Positions 43,547 to 53,130 of a stretch of 64,000 nt of DNA are shown piece after piece. Below the pieces are notes generated by a model. It was not told where the DNA came from and searched no databases. It was given only the letters and a program-made list of their open reading frames with translations. The position numbers and the translations under genes are program-made. Position 1 is the stretch's first letter. Each line of letters starts with the position of its first letter. Source of the stretch: Armatimonadota bacterium (GTDB lineage: Bacteria; Armatimonadota; UBA5829; DSUL01); the NCBI GenBank assembly GCA_025998755.1, contig AP024674.1:372001-436000 (forward strand), given 5' to 3'.

Positions 43547-44499
43547 TGGATCTCTCTGTAATAATCGTCAACTTCAATACGCGCGACCTGTTGCGGGATT
43601 GTCTGGTCTCCGTCTTCAAAGAGACGTCCTCCCTGGACATCGAGGTCACGGTCGTCGACAATGCCTCTGGCGATGGATCCGCCGAGATGGTGCGGTCGAG
43701 CTTTCCGCAGGTCCAACTTGTGTGCTCCGAGGAAAACCTTGGCTTCGCCCGTGCGAACAATCTGGCTATCCCTCAGGCCAAGGGCGAAATCGTGGTCCTT
43801 CTGAACCCGGATACCGTGGTCAAGGATCGGGCGCTGGAACGGTTGGTGGAGTATCTCCGAGCACACCCTGAGGTGGGTGCGGCTGGGCCCGATCTTCCAG
43901 AACCGTCAGGAATCTTGCAGGTTGCTGCGTGCGGCTATCGCCCTACGGTCTGGCGAGCTTTCTGCCAGTACTTCTTCCTGACCCGGCTTTTTCCGCGATC
44001 CCGCCTGTTCAGGGGTCTGAACATACCGGCAGGTGCCTATACAGAGCCTGTCTCCGTGGAATGGTTGTCCGGGGCTTGTCTGGCAGCTCCGCGACGGGTA
44101 TGGCAAGAGGTGGGACTGCTGGACGAGTCCTGGTTCATGTTCGCGGAGGACATGGAGTGGTGCGAAAGGGTTCTCGGTCGTGGCTACGAGCTGCATTATC
44201 TTCCGGACGTTGTCGTCTATCACATCTGGGGTGCAAGTTCCAAGGGAAGTCCAGAAGCCGTCAGCACCATGTGGCTCAACAGCTTGGCGGCGTGGTATGG
44301 GCGTAGCCATTCGTGTGTGTCCTGCGCCGCGCTCCTCCTAATCCTGAGTGCAGGGATGCGCTTTCGATACTTGGTGAATATCGCTCGTGCCGCGAGACGC
44401 GACGACTCGAGGCTCCGATTCGAGGCGCTATATCAGCGAAAGTGTGCGACGCACGCCGCGAGTCTGGCAGCCGAGTGTATCAGGGGGCGACAACCTTGA
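43546..44499 (+). CDS. Glycosyltransferase family 2 (rhamnosyltransferase-like)
   Basis: The 317-aa enzyme has the GT2 signature [30 protein letters not shown], the NPDT metal motif in [10 protein letters not shown], and [15 protein letters not shown] with DMEWCERVL. This set is typical of WbbL/RfbF-type rhamnosyl- or similar transferases. It is coupled to both neighbours (TGATG at each end). The acceptor and sugar are not known. Confidence 0.88.
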   Translation: MDLSVIIVNFNTRDLLRDCLVSVFKETSSLDIEVTVVDNASGDGSAEMVRSSFPQVQLVCSEENLGFARANNLAIPQAKGEIVVLLNPDTVVKDRALERLVEYLRAHPEVGAAGPDLPEPSGILQVAACGYRPTVWRAFCQYFFLTRLFPRSRLFRGLNIPAGAYTEPVSVEWLSGACLAAPRRVWQEVGLLDESWFMFAEDMEWCERVLGRGYELHYLPDVVVYHIWGASSKGSPEAVSTMWLNSLAAWYGRSHSCVSCAALLLILSAGMRFRYLVNIARAARRDDSRLRFEALYQRKCATHAASLAAECIRGRQP

Positions 44500-45218
44500 T
44501 GCATGGACTTGTGCTCTGGTTGGTCCGCAAAGTGAAGCGGAACCCGAACTACAGGGTTGACGAAAGGGTTCCCACTTCTGCCCTCGTTGCCATGCTGTGG
44601 ACCCTGGGGCTGGCTCTCTTGCGGGGCGCGTGGCGGCGGATCTGGTTGGGAGAGGTGAAAGGGCTTCTTTTCATCGGAAAGCACGTTACAATCCGCAATC
44701 CGCGGATGGTGCGCGTGGGGCGCAGCTTTGTCGCCGAGGACTACACGGAGATCCAGGGGCTTTCCCAGAACGGGGTTCGGATTGGGGACAACGTCACAAT
44801 GGCCCGCTTTGCCCAGATCCGCCCATCCGGTTATTACGGGGGCGAGATCGGTGTGGGCTTTGAGATCGGGGACAACTCGAACATTGGCGCTTACGGATAT
44901 ATGGGGGCTGCCGGCGGTATCCGGATCGGAAGGAACGTAATGATGGGGCCTCGCGTGAGCCTCCTCGCCGAACAGCACGTGATCGATCGTGTCGACATTC
45001 CGATGAGGGAACAGGGCACCACTCGCAAAGGGATCGTCATCGAAGATGACGTGTGGCTTGGCGCGAACTGCTGTGTGCTGGACGGAGTGACCGTGGGCCG
45101 AGGCGCCGTCGTGGCTGCTGGCGCCGTTGTGACCAAGGATGTCCCACCGTTTGCGATTGTCGGGGGCGTTCCTGCCCGCATCATCCGGATGCGTACGGAA
45201 GGGGCGGCCCAGGCGTGA
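44499..45218 (+). CDS. Hexapeptide-repeat acyltransferase
   Basis: From the ATG overlapping the previous stop, the 239-aa protein has an N-terminal basic segment and then a left-handed beta-helix of hexapeptide repeats ([66 protein letters not shown]). The catalytic His of LAEQHVID is present. It ends [12 protein letters not shown], typical of CysE/LacA/WbbJ-type O-acetyltransferases. It probably acetylates an EPS sugar, using acetyl-CoA in the cytoplasm. Confidence 0.88.
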   Translation: MHGLVLWLVRKVKRNPNYRVDERVPTSALVAMLWTLGLALLRGAWRRIWLGEVKGLLFIGKHVTIRNPRMVRVGRSFVAEDYTEIQGLSQNGVRIGDNVTMARFAQIRPSGYYGGEIGVGFEIGDNSNIGAYGYMGAAGGIRIGRNVMMGPRVSLLAEQHVIDRVDIPMREQGTTRKGIVIEDDVWLGANCCVLDGVTVGRGAVVAAGAVVTKDVPPFAIVGGVPARIIRMRTEGAAQA

Positions 45219-46396
45219 GGGATCGCAATCCAAGTGTCCTCTTCGTGCACTCCTCTAATGAGCTATACGGCGCCGACAACGTGCTGTTCAACTTGCTTGA
45301 TCGCCGAGCACGTGAGAGGTGGGATGTATACGTCCTTTTGCCTAATGATGTTCCCTATGCCGGCCTTCTGTCGAAAAAACTGGTTGCTTGCGGGATTCCG
45401 TACGAGGAACTGAAGCTCGCTGTGCTGCGAAGGCGATATTATTCGCTGGCAGGTTTCCCCCGCTACTCCGCATTCTTCGTCTACAGTGTGGCCGCCATCA
45501 TTCGGAGGATTCGCCGGTTCAACTTTGATGTCATACATTCCAACACGCTGGCTGTTGTGCCGGGTGCTGTCGCTGCTCGGCTAACCAAGAAGCCCCACGT
45601 ATGGCACTGTCACGAAATCGTCTCAAGTCCTCGCGTACTGGGACGAATCCTGTCGAAGCTGGCCGTGAACCTTTCGGAGGTGGTTGTGGCAGTCTCTGAT
45701 GCTGTCAGGCGGAACATCCTTGAAGACGAGCCACAGGCATCAAATGTCAAGGTGATTTACAATGGTATCGACGTCTGCCTCTTTCATCAGCCTGAGCTTC
45801 GCCCAAGAATCAGATCTGAGCTGGGTTTCACCAAAGATGACGTCGTGGTCGGTCTGCTGGGTCGGATATCGCGCTTCAAGGGGCAAATCTACCTCGTTGA
45901 TGCAGCCTCCTGCCTGCGAAAGTGTTCGAGCTTGCGATTCCTGATTGTTGGGGATCCCTTTGTGGGGCAGGAATCAGTCTATGACGACCTCGTAGCGCGC
46001 ATCAATCGGTATAGACTTTCTGATCGGGTGGTGCTGTCGAAGTTCAGAAACGATGCCCCGGCTCTCTACGCGGGTATGGATATCTCTGTCTCCGCGTCCA
46101 TCGGGCCGGAGGCTTTTGGCTTGGTGATCCTGGAATCCATGGCCGCCGGCAAACCGGTAGTCGCAACAGATCATGGCGGATCGCGGGAGATGGTAGTGGA
46201 TGGGGAGACGGGCTTTCTTGTGCCGGTTGATGATGCCTCCGTCATGGCCGACCGCCTGCGCCTTCTTGCCGAATCTCCAGATTTGCGGCAGCGGATGGGA
46301 GATGCTGGACGGCGGCGTGCGGAAGAGCTATTCACGCGCGAGAGAATGGTGCGAGAGTTCTGGGCTTTGATGGAAGAGGTGGTTGCCCGTCGTTAG
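45215..46396 (+). CDS. Glycosyltransferase family 4-like
   Basis: Started at the GTG overlapping the previous stop (GTGA), the protein has 393 aa. [20 protein letters not shown] opens the GT-B acceptor domain; [51 protein letters not shown] and [15 protein letters not shown] mark the donor domain with the catalytic E-x7-E. It is the last plus-strand gene of the EPS cluster and faces the convergent sulfatase-like gene across a 43-bp gap. Confidence 0.9.
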   Translation: MRDRNPSVLFVHSSNELYGADNVLFNLLDRRARERWDVYVLLPNDVPYAGLLSKKLVACGIPYEELKLAVLRRRYYSLAGFPRYSAFFVYSVAAIIRRIRRFNFDVIHSNTLAVVPGAVAARLTKKPHVWHCHEIVSSPRVLGRILSKLAVNLSEVVVAVSDAVRRNILEDEPQASNVKVIYNGIDVCLFHQPELRPRIRSELGFTKDDVVVGLLGRISRFKGQIYLVDAASCLRKCSSLRFLIVGDPFVGQESVYDDLVARINRYRLSDRVVLSKFRNDAPALYAGMDISVSASIGPEAFGLVILESMAAGKPVVATDHGGSREMVVDGETGFLVPVDDASVMADRLRLLAESPDLRQRMGDAGRRRAEELFTRERMVREFWALMEEVVARR

Positions 46397-46439
46397 CGGA
46401 GGCCACGATGCCTGTCGCAGCCGAGCGCCCCGCTGCCTC

Positions 46440-48017
46440 TCACTGCCTGACCGCCTCTCGTGAGTCATACCAACGTCGAAAAAGAGACATCTTGTAACCT
46501 TGCGGCGTCTCCCGTTCCACGTACGTCTCGTCCGGTTCCGGAGGCAGCTCCACACCTAAGGCCGCACTCAAGGCGACTCTCATCGTATTAATCGGCGTTA
46601 TGGAATCATAAATTCTGCCTCGACTACCTTCTGGCAGATAAATCGCGTTAAAAATAGCCGCCAGCTTTTCCGGCGGAAAGTGCTCTTGCGTCTTCCCGTC
46701 ACTCCCAAGTATCGCATGACGGAAGCCGTGATCTCCCTGTATAATAATTATCGGAGGTGTGCGGCTATCTCTTATTATAGACTCACAAATCTCTAACAAT
46801 CTGTTATTTAGATAATGTAGCTGATCGACATAGTACTTTTGATACTCTTGCAAAGGATAAGCCTTTTTATCCAAACCCCAATACACAGCTTTTCCCTCTC
46901 TGTCGAAATATGCCGGTAAGTGAGGCAACACTATGTGTGCGAAGACGAACTTGGGACCGATAATATTTCCGGATTCCGATAAATGAGATAACTGATAAAG
47001 CTTTTGTTTCCGAATTGAGTTCTGCCCTCCTGTGATCGATCGGAGAACAGTGTATCTCAGGAATACCATTTCAAACTCTGAGAAACTTAAATCTTGACTT
47101 GTGACCGTCACATCAGCGTGCCTGCTGGTTGCTGTACACGCAAACTCAGAAGGGTAAAATACGAACTTATATCCTTGACTTTTGAGGTATCTGATAACAA
47201 CCGGATCGTATATCATCAGCTTCATCAGCCGTTCGCTTACAAAAGGCGTCTTCATTAACCTTTGAAATCGGCTCAGGTAGTTCAGATTGAGCGTCGCAGA
47301 GAGTGACGCATAAGTAAATGTGTAATTACTGTATGATTTGTGAGCTATTATGAAACCGAGTCTCTGGAGTTCTCGTTCGAACCACGTATTGTCATAGTGG
47401 AAGTCTGATGACAGGATATCGGACCGGGTATACGTATCAGCGACGATCAGATATATGTCCCGCCGCTCTGAGGTAGGGTGGTTGTGCTTACTGTGGTATG
47501 TTAGCGCCTCATTGCGGACAATTTGCGACCATTGGCGAGCCGTTTGCTGGTTGTGGTTGAGAAATAGGTTATTTAGTCCCTGGCTGGTGGTGAGTGCCAG
47601 TGCAGCGATGCTGAAGAAATTGAGAAACTGGGTGAGTGCAGGATGAATGCGTGGTGAGCGGACGACCAGCGTTGCTCCAGCGGAGAAAAGGACGCACCAG
47701 GCAGGAAGTAGAATCATACCCCTCCCGTATACGTATCCCGCGAAGGTGCGCCCCCAGAGCGGCGCCATGGCGATGCCGTAGCCGAAGAAAAACAGCACGA
47801 ATAGGGAAGTCAATAGCGGGGCCGTGCTACCGCCTCGGAAGAGCCTCCGGAGCACCAGGAATACCATGGCGGTTCCGATCAAGGCGATGGCCAGGAGGCG
47901 GAAAACTTCCACAGGGTCGGCCTCGTCCAGATTGCGTGAATACAAAAACAGTGCCGGATAAGCGGCCAGTAGGAAGGGGTGCAGTGGCCACCGGGCAAGG
48001 CGACGCACGGATCTCAC
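46440..48017 (-). CDS. Membrane-anchored sulfatase/phosphatase-superfamily protein, AT-rich catalytic half
   Basis: The 525-aa protein starts at a GTG overlapping the stop of the methyltransferase gene (GTGA). The first 170 residues hold five hydrophobic segments; the rest is a periplasmic alkaline-phosphatase-superfamily domain with IYLIVADTYTRSDIL at the nucleophile position, HIVLPHLPAYF and IIIQGDHGFRHA as metal motifs. Such enzymes move sulfate, phosphoethanolamine or glycerol-phosphate groups. The catalytic part (46440 to about 47550) is much richer in AT (35-38% GC in two 60-bp samples) than the membrane part, which suggests a recombinant gene. Confidence 0.75.
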   Translation of the reverse strand: MRSVRRLARWPLHPFLLAAYPALFLYSRNLDEADPVEVFRLLAIALIGTAMVFLVLRRLFRGGSTAPLLTSLFVLFFFGYGIAMAPLWGRTFAGYVYGRGMILLPAWCVLFSAGATLVVRSPRIHPALTQFLNFFSIAALALTTSQGLNNLFLNHNQQTARQWSQIVRNEALTYHSKHNHPTSERRDIYLIVADTYTRSDILSSDFHYDNTWFERELQRLGFIIAHKSYSNYTFTYASLSATLNLNYLSRFQRLMKTPFVSERLMKLMIYDPVVIRYLKSQGYKFVFYPSEFACTATSRHADVTVTSQDLSFSEFEMVFLRYTVLRSITGGQNSIRKQKLYQLSHLSESGNIIGPKFVFAHIVLPHLPAYFDREGKAVYWGLDKKAYPLQEYQKYYVDQLHYLNNRLLEICESIIRDSRTPPIIIIQGDHGFRHAILGSDGKTQEHFPPEKLAAIFNAIYLPEGSRGRIYDSITPINTMRVALSAALGVELPPEPDETYVERETPQGYKMSLFRRWYDSREAVRQ

Positions 48018-49429
48018 CTTACCTCCATAAGATACAGGGTGCGCTCGGAGTCCGGGATGCGGTCCGAACGCACGGTTGAGAAACACGGAGCGAATGCCTT
48101 TTCGAAGCCGGGCTCGTTGTAGTCAGGGAAGATGTCCTCGCGGGTCGCCAGCAGTTTCTGAACCTTGGGGTCGGTCTTTGGCACGAACTCGATAATCAGA
48201 TATTTACGGCTAACGCCACGCATGAAGTCTGCAACCATGCGCAGAGGCACGTTGTTCGAAATAGCAATATGATGCACAAGTGCGAGCGCCATCACCGCAT
48301 CGGCAGGTCCTCTCTCCTGCAGTGATGGCCTTTCCCGTCCGTTCCATCCCCGGGATGGGGAAGGGTTCGTCAGATCCTGAAGCAAGGGCAGAACGTTCTC
48401 TTCACCACTGTCTCTATTTTGCAGATAGTTCTTCTCCACACACGCCGGGTCCACATCGAATGCCACCACGTATGCGCCAATCGCGGAGGCGATGCGGCTG
48501 AACAGTCCGGTATTTGCCCCGAGGTCCCAGATTGTTGCTGGTCGGCACGATCGGAGGTAATCGGCGATGATAGCTTTCTTGTGCTCCAGGGCCTTCTCGC
48601 TGTAGCTGTCGTCACTGTAGTAGTCTGCCCATTCGGTGCCGGCGGGTTTCCAGGTCAGGCTGCGGACACACCCCTCCAGGCTATCCAGCAGCCCCAGAAG
48701 GGCCGTGCGGCTCATTCGAGCCCGGAAACGTTCCCTTCCGACTGCCTCGTCAGCGTACCTGTTCTGGGACCGCGCGTGCGCGTGAATGTGCAGCGCCATC
48801 CCGGGCGAGATGCGGGTCCGCCAGGGAAGCAGCGTGCTTGCCAGGTCTAAAGGGATACCGTCCAGAAAATCCCCGGTCAAGCGGCCGAGCCGCACGTCCA
48901 ACTGGCTCATGAGCGCCAGAGGGGCCAGGAAGTGCTGACAGAACTGCCGGTATGGCGTCCAGGGCATCCCTTCCTCGTATGGCTCGAAGGAAAGGGTGTC
49001 GATGAAAACCGGTCGCCCTCTCAGGAACTGAACGTTGAAGGCGCTGCAGTCCTTCAGAGTCATCCCGAACTCCATCGCCTTCTGCTGGATGCGAAGAGTC
49101 AGGAGCGCGGCGTCTTTGAGCTCACTAAAGCACCACTCCCACGGTAGCGAAACGAACGGAACTTCTTCAGGAGCAATCACCCGATGCGCGATTGCGGGCT
49201 CGGGGCTGACTTCAAGCTCCACTTCGGAGTGAGGTATCAGCAGATTGTCGCCAACCAGGGCCTCATAAAGTCCCGAAGACATCAGGAGGTCATAGCAACG
49301 AGCCCCTGAGCGATTGACCTGGCGCAGAAGCCGGCCTTCGTGGTGGTAAACGAAACCGTCAGGATCGCGGAACGAGCCGGGATCGTTCTTAACCGGCACG
49401 GCTGTCTTTGCGGGAGAAGACTCGAGCAA
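48014..49429 (-). CDS. SAM-dependent methyltransferase, NoeA-like
   Basis: The 471-aa protein has a C-terminal class I methyltransferase domain: motif I is IWDLGANTGLFSRIASAIG, with VVAFDVDPACV as motif II and ALALVHHIAISNNVP later. The N-terminal half (FSELKDAALLTLRIQQKAME, RGRPVFIDTLSFEPY, PYRQFCQHFLAPLAL) resembles NoeA-type proteins linked to nodulation and EPS genes. The start is uncertain: TTG at 49429 or GTG at 49399, both inside the preceding small gene. It probably methylates a sugar or lipid carrier of the EPS. Confidence 0.72.
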   Translation of the reverse strand: MLESSPAKTAVPVKNDPGSFRDPDGFVYHHEGRLLRQVNRSGARCYDLLMSSGLYEALVGDNLLIPHSEVELEVSPEPAIAHRVIAPEEVPFVSLPWEWCFSELKDAALLTLRIQQKAMEFGMTLKDCSAFNVQFLRGRPVFIDTLSFEPYEEGMPWTPYRQFCQHFLAPLALMSQLDVRLGRLTGDFLDGIPLDLASTLLPWRTRISPGMALHIHAHARSQNRYADEAVGRERFRARMSRTALLGLLDSLEGCVRSLTWKPAGTEWADYYSDDSYSEKALEHKKAIIADYLRSCRPATIWDLGANTGLFSRIASAIGAYVVAFDVDPACVEKNYLQNRDSGEENVLPLLQDLTNPSPSRGWNGRERPSLQERGPADAVMALALVHHIAISNNVPLRMVADFMRGVSRKYLIIEFVPKTDPKVQKLLATREDIFPDYNEPGFEKAFAPCFSTVRSDRIPDSERTLYLMEVR

Positions 49430-49622
49430 TGGCCTGCGTCAGGTTTTTCCACGTGGACTTGATGACAAAAGCCGCACCGAGCAGTCCCGCAATGGCCGCC
49501 TGCAGAACGAAGCTTCCTGTCCCAGGGTCAATGTAGGCGTGCGCCGGCCGGCTGGTGAGGATCAGAACTCCGATGACCAGAAGGGTCAAGCTGGAGACTT
49601 GTTTCCGGGTGCCGAGCGACAT
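49389..49622 (-). CDS. Small YIDPGTGS membrane protein
   Basis: The 77-aa protein has a signal or anchor helix (SSLTLLVIGVLILTSRPAHA), the motif YIDPGTGSFVLQ directly after the probable cleavage site, then a second hydrophobic helix (AAIAGLLGAAFVI) and a basic tail. I know small proteins with this YIDPGTGS motif near EPS and methyltransferase genes but no function. A GGAGAG site precedes the ATG. It overlaps the methyltransferase gene by up to 41 bp, so the minus-strand trio 49622-46440 is one operon. Confidence 0.7.
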   Translation of the reverse strand: MSLGTRKQVSSLTLLVIGVLILTSRPAHAYIDPGTGSFVLQAAIAGLLGAAFVIKSTWKNLTQAIARVFSRKDSRAG

Positions 49623-49667
49623 AATATTCTCTCTCCTTCTCGATCACATTCAGAAATGCCACACTCA

Positions 49668-49673
49668 ATTATA
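49668..49673 (-). promoter_or_regulatory. Candidate -10 box of the minus-strand EPS trio
   Basis: On the minus strand a perfect TATAAT lies 46 bp before the ATG of the YIDPGTGS gene, in a short AT-rich stretch. No good -35 box is seen at 16-18 bp upstream. Confidence 0.35.
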
Positions 49674-49753
49674 ACATAATCCTCATGGGAGAGTTGAGAG
49701 AATATTGCATTATCGTTGTTGGAGGAGCGGGCCTGCTTCCGGAGTCCGCAGGA

Positions 49754-51997
49754 TCAGTCCAGCAATACCACGTCTTCAAGAGACTGCGGTTTGACTGCCG
49801 GAACCGTGCCTACAAGGCCGTCGGTGACCCCGAGCGCGCCCGAGACGGCCGCGAATCGTCCCACGTCCGAATCGGGCAGGCCGGGCATCAGCACGGCCAG
49901 CCCGTCGCCGCTCATGGAGCCATCGCTCAGGAAGAAGCGGTCGGTCTCCACCCGGCTAATCCGTCCTGTCGTCCGGATGAACAGTCCCGCCGGATTCAGC
50001 CCGGGCCGGATAGCGGTCGCATCCCGGTTGCTCATCGTGAGCGCGGCGGCGGGGTCGCCGGTCTCCGATGACCATACCGTCTGAGCGTTCAGGACTTTCT
50101 CGCCGGCAAGCGTCGCGGCCGTTCCACTCGCCCAGATCCTGGTTCCCGGCAAAAAAGTCTCGGGGGTGTTGATGCGCAGCCCACTTGCGCGGTCCTCCTG
50201 CTGTGCATACAGGTGACCGGCAAAATTCGCCGTGACAACGGCCCGGCCTAGCGCCACGAAAGACCCGTCCCCGGCGGCGCGGATCCCCGCCACGCTGAAT
50301 GAGGGGAGGACCGTGACGGTTCCGGATGCGTCCTGACGTCCCGGTGAATCAGCCGCCACAAGCCGGAAGGTTCCGGGCGATAGCGCGGTCACTTTTCCGC
50401 TGGCATCCACAGAGGCCACCGTCCCGGGTGGGGCTGCCTCTCCGCCGGGGAGGCGCTCCTCGAACACTTGCCAGGAAGCCGCCGGGCCGTTTTTCAGCTC
50501 GAATGAGAGCCCGCCTCCTACCGGAATGGCGACCTCTTCCGGCTCAATGCGAGGATGCAGATAGTGCGTGTTGCCGACGTAAAGGTCATCGATGACCCAG
50601 TTGCCGGCACCGGAGTCTTCGAAACGCAGCCACTGGAGCGCTGCGTTTGCCCCGGCATCCTTATAGGCTAGCCCGGCGGCATACTGCCGTCCGTCCACGT
50701 ACACGCTGTAGCGGTTGACGTTGGAGCTGTAGTCCACCCTGACCGAGATGCGCCGCCACAGGCCGACCGAATAAGGGGTCAGGTTCTGCCAGAATGCTGT
50801 CCCGTAGCCGCCGGCGCCAACGCCGGCAAGTGCCGCGATTCTCCCGTCAGAGTGGAACCTCACCGCTCCGAAAACGGCCGAAGGCGAGAGGCCGAACAGC
50901 ATAGTGCCGGTTCCGGCGCCTCCCACGCGCCTCGCCCGGAAGTCGATCCACTGGATCTTGTCCGTACCCGTCGTCACACTGCGTGATGCGCCGTTGTCAT
51001 CCAGGACAAGAGCGCGTCTTCCATCCGAGCCGGCTCCCGGCGTTATGGAGGCGCTGCCGGACCATCCGTTCTGTCCGTTCACCAATCCGGGAGTGTAGAG
51101 CGGTCCCTCAAAACCTGTCGCCAAGGCGACTGCTGGCGGGGGACCCTGGTCGAAGGTGTCCCATACCGCCAGCGCGTTTGCCACCCGTCGCTCCGAACCA
51201 TCCGACGGGCGGTTGCGGACAGCGCCGTTCAGATAGAACGTCGAGGAACCACCGCTGTCGAAGTTCATCCCCTGATAGGCGCCCATCTCGATGAGGAGCT
51301 GGCCCATCTCCGGACCCGTCATCCCCTCGCTGAAGCCCGGCTGCCGGCCGTCCACAACCGCCAGAATGAGAGTCTTGCGGTCCTGCGAGATGCCGAGCGC
51401 TGTACGCGGATTCAGAGAATAGGCGCTTGGCAGCCCGGATGTGTTCTCTATGGAAATGACCCCGTCGCGGACCAGCCGAGGCCCGCCGCTTGCTGCCTGG
51501 AACATCCACGGCTGCGGAGTGTAGGGGTAGGCGGTGGCGTAAACGCCCATAAAAGACTCACGCGTGGCCTCGTCCATCACCCACGAGAGCCTTCCCGGAA
51601 CGTAGCCCGACCCGGACATCAGCAGGCCGTCATGGATGCTGATGCCTTGAGGGATATGATCCTCCGTGGTGCCCGAACTGAAATAGTCGCAGTTGATTGC
51701 CGCCAGAGCGCCGTGCCGGCGCGCCATGCTGCTGGTGGTCTCACCGCCGTCCGGACCGGGGTACTCGTTTTTCATCAGCGTCCCCACTCGGACGCGCGGG
51801 TTGGAAAGATCCACGATGAGGACGTGGATGCGCAAAGGACGAGGCGTGGAGGTCACCCTGTGCAGGTATCGCACGCCGGGGATGACGTCCGTCCAGGTAT
51901 CGGCGGTGCGGGCAGGGGCGCTCACCGCCGCTGTCAGCAAGCAGCACAGCGCGGCAAGGCGGGCCATTCGTGAATCCATGCGTGGAAAACGGTTCAC
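49754..51997 (-). CDS. Secreted phosphodiester glycosidase (NAGPA) multidomain protein
   Basis: The 747-aa protein starts at a GTG behind AAAGGA and has a signal peptide (RLAALCCLLTAAVSAPA). The N-terminal third is a NAGPA-type domain: ALAAINCDYFSSGT, NPRTALGISQDRKTLILAVVDG and MNFDSGGSSTFYLNG hold the family's conserved Asp and Gly-rich sites. A concanavalin-like region (about 290-470), a Big-like domain (VASVDASGKVTALSPGTFRL) and a C-terminal OB-fold-like domain follow. It should remove a sugar phosphodiester cap from a surface polymer. It lies next to the EPS cluster but in its own unit. Confidence 0.82.
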   Translation of the reverse strand: MNRFPRMDSRMARLAALCCLLTAAVSAPARTADTWTDVIPGVRYLHRVTSTPRPLRIHVLIVDLSNPRVRVGTLMKNEYPGPDGGETTSSMARRHGALAAINCDYFSSGTTEDHIPQGISIHDGLLMSGSGYVPGRLSWVMDEATRESFMGVYATAYPYTPQPWMFQAASGGPRLVRDGVISIENTSGLPSAYSLNPRTALGISQDRKTLILAVVDGRQPGFSEGMTGPEMGQLLIEMGAYQGMNFDSGGSSTFYLNGAVRNRPSDGSERRVANALAVWDTFDQGPPPAVALATGFEGPLYTPGLVNGQNGWSGSASITPGAGSDGRRALVLDDNGASRSVTTGTDKIQWIDFRARRVGGAGTGTMLFGLSPSAVFGAVRFHSDGRIAALAGVGAGGYGTAFWQNLTPYSVGLWRRISVRVDYSSNVNRYSVYVDGRQYAAGLAYKDAGANAALQWLRFEDSGAGNWVIDDLYVGNTHYLHPRIEPEEVAIPVGGGLSFELKNGPAASWQVFEERLPGGEAAPPGTVASVDASGKVTALSPGTFRLVAADSPGRQDASGTVTVLPSFSVAGIRAAGDGSFVALGRAVVTANFAGHLYAQQEDRASGLRINTPETFLPGTRIWASGTAATLAGEKVLNAQTVWSSETGDPAAALTMSNRDATAIRPGLNPAGLFIRTTGRISRVETDRFFLSDGSMSGDGLAVLMPGLPDSDVGRFAAVSGALGVTDGLVGTVPAVKPQSLEDVVLLD

Positions 51998-52217
51998 CGG
52001 GTCGTCCTTTCGGATCGGGCAAGGACCGCAGGAGGCGGCCGTGGCCTATCTAAACTCTATTCTCCCATACAGTCCGCGCCGGTGCAAGCCATTTTCACAC
52101 GTGCGTGATTTTGTCAATAAAATATCATATTTGCCGTCGCCAGCGTCGAACACCTTCTACAAACCGCCTTGAACCCCGTACAAATACCGGATTTGCAGGA
52201 AGCAGTATGAAAATATC

Positions 52218-52247
52218 TTTACAGATCTCAGACCGTGCGCTTATACT
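52218..52247 (+). promoter_or_regulatory. Promoter of the PEP-CTERM gene
   Basis: TTTACA (52218-52223) and TATACT (52242-52247) are spaced by 18 bp. The leader of about 135 nt ends with AGGAGAGAAGG before the ATG at 52390. The rest of the 392-bp gap 51998-52389 is AT-rich near 52080-52140 and shows no gene. Confidence 0.65.
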
Positions 52248-52389
52248 GAAGGCGGTCTGGACGGAGGGTGATGTGCCCGGTATCCGGACTGAGTGCTTCT
52301 CTGTCCGTCCCGGCTGACGCCGGAACGCCCGGAAGCGTCTTCCGGCTCGGTCAGGACGGCAACTCGACAGAACAGGAGAGAAGGTAACC

Positions 52390-53055
52390 ATGAAAAGAGT
52401 GCTGTTTGTGGGAGCGGTCCTGCTCGCCATCGCGGCGGTTTCGCCTGCAGGAGCATGGAACTACGGTGATTCGTGGATCCTGCCCATCGCGGAGCGGCAG
52501 GGTGGAGGATGGATCGAGCTGCCGGGTGCCGGATACAACGGCGCAAGCGCGTGGCGGGCCAGCGGGTCGGACGGCGTCCGCCGGATCTACTGGAAGCTGG
52601 ATCAGCCCGGCATGCCCACCACCGCCGAACTCTGGAAGATCGAATTCTTCGTCCCGACGGCTGGCCCAGGTGGCTGGCAGCCCATCGAGAGCCAGTTCCG
52701 CGGTTCCGCCGGCGAGACTTTCCCGATCGAACCGGAGATTCCGTGGGCGGGGCAGTTCGGCACCAACCATCAGTATATCGGTTCCCAGTTCGGAGAGGCC
52801 GACCGCGGAACCTGGAAGGGAACTGGACCTGGGCCTCAGGCTCCGGCCAGCGCTGATCCGATGGCTCCGGGCAACGGCATCTACATGTGGCTTAAAGGCG
52901 GTTCCTGGCTATATGCCAAGTGGGATTTCCCCTTTGAGATCGATCGCGCGTGGAGCGACCTGCGCGTGACTGTGGTTCCCGAGCCCGGTTCCATGGCGGC
53001 CCTTGGCGTGGGTCTGCTGAGCTTTGCTGGCTTGGCTCTGCGCCGCCGCAGCTGA
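52390..53055 (+). CDS. PEP-CTERM protein (exosortase substrate)
   Basis: The 221-aa secreted protein has a signal peptide (MKRVLFVGAVLLAIAAVSPA) and a complete PEP-CTERM tail: VPEPGSMAALGVGLLSFAG, a hydrophobic helix, and RRR near the end. The mature domain is rich in Trp and Gly and matches no family I know. The exosortase at 34406 should cleave near the PEP motif. It has its own promoter, a strong ribosome site and a terminator, so it is a single-gene unit and perhaps highly expressed. Confidence 0.92.
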   Translation: MKRVLFVGAVLLAIAAVSPAGAWNYGDSWILPIAERQGGGWIELPGAGYNGASAWRASGSDGVRRIYWKLDQPGMPTTAELWKIEFFVPTAGPGGWQPIESQFRGSAGETFPIEPEIPWAGQFGTNHQYIGSQFGEADRGTWKGTGPGPQAPASADPMAPGNGIYMWLKGGSWLYAKWDFPFEIDRAWSDLRVTVVPEPGSMAALGVGLLSFAGLALRRRS

Positions 53056-53088
53056 GCTTCAAAAGCCAGGACTGAAAGGCTTCTTGGT

Positions 53089-53117
53089 GCCGCCGGCCCG
53101 AGGGCCGGCGGCGTTTT
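53089..53117 (+). terminator. Rho-independent terminator of the PEP-CTERM gene
   Basis: The stem GCCGCCGGCC/GGCCGGCGGC with a short loop (53089-53112) is followed by GTTTTCT. It lies 34 bp after the stop and before the convergent gene at 53131. Confidence 0.85.
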
Positions 53118-53130
53118 CTATGCGGCGGCC

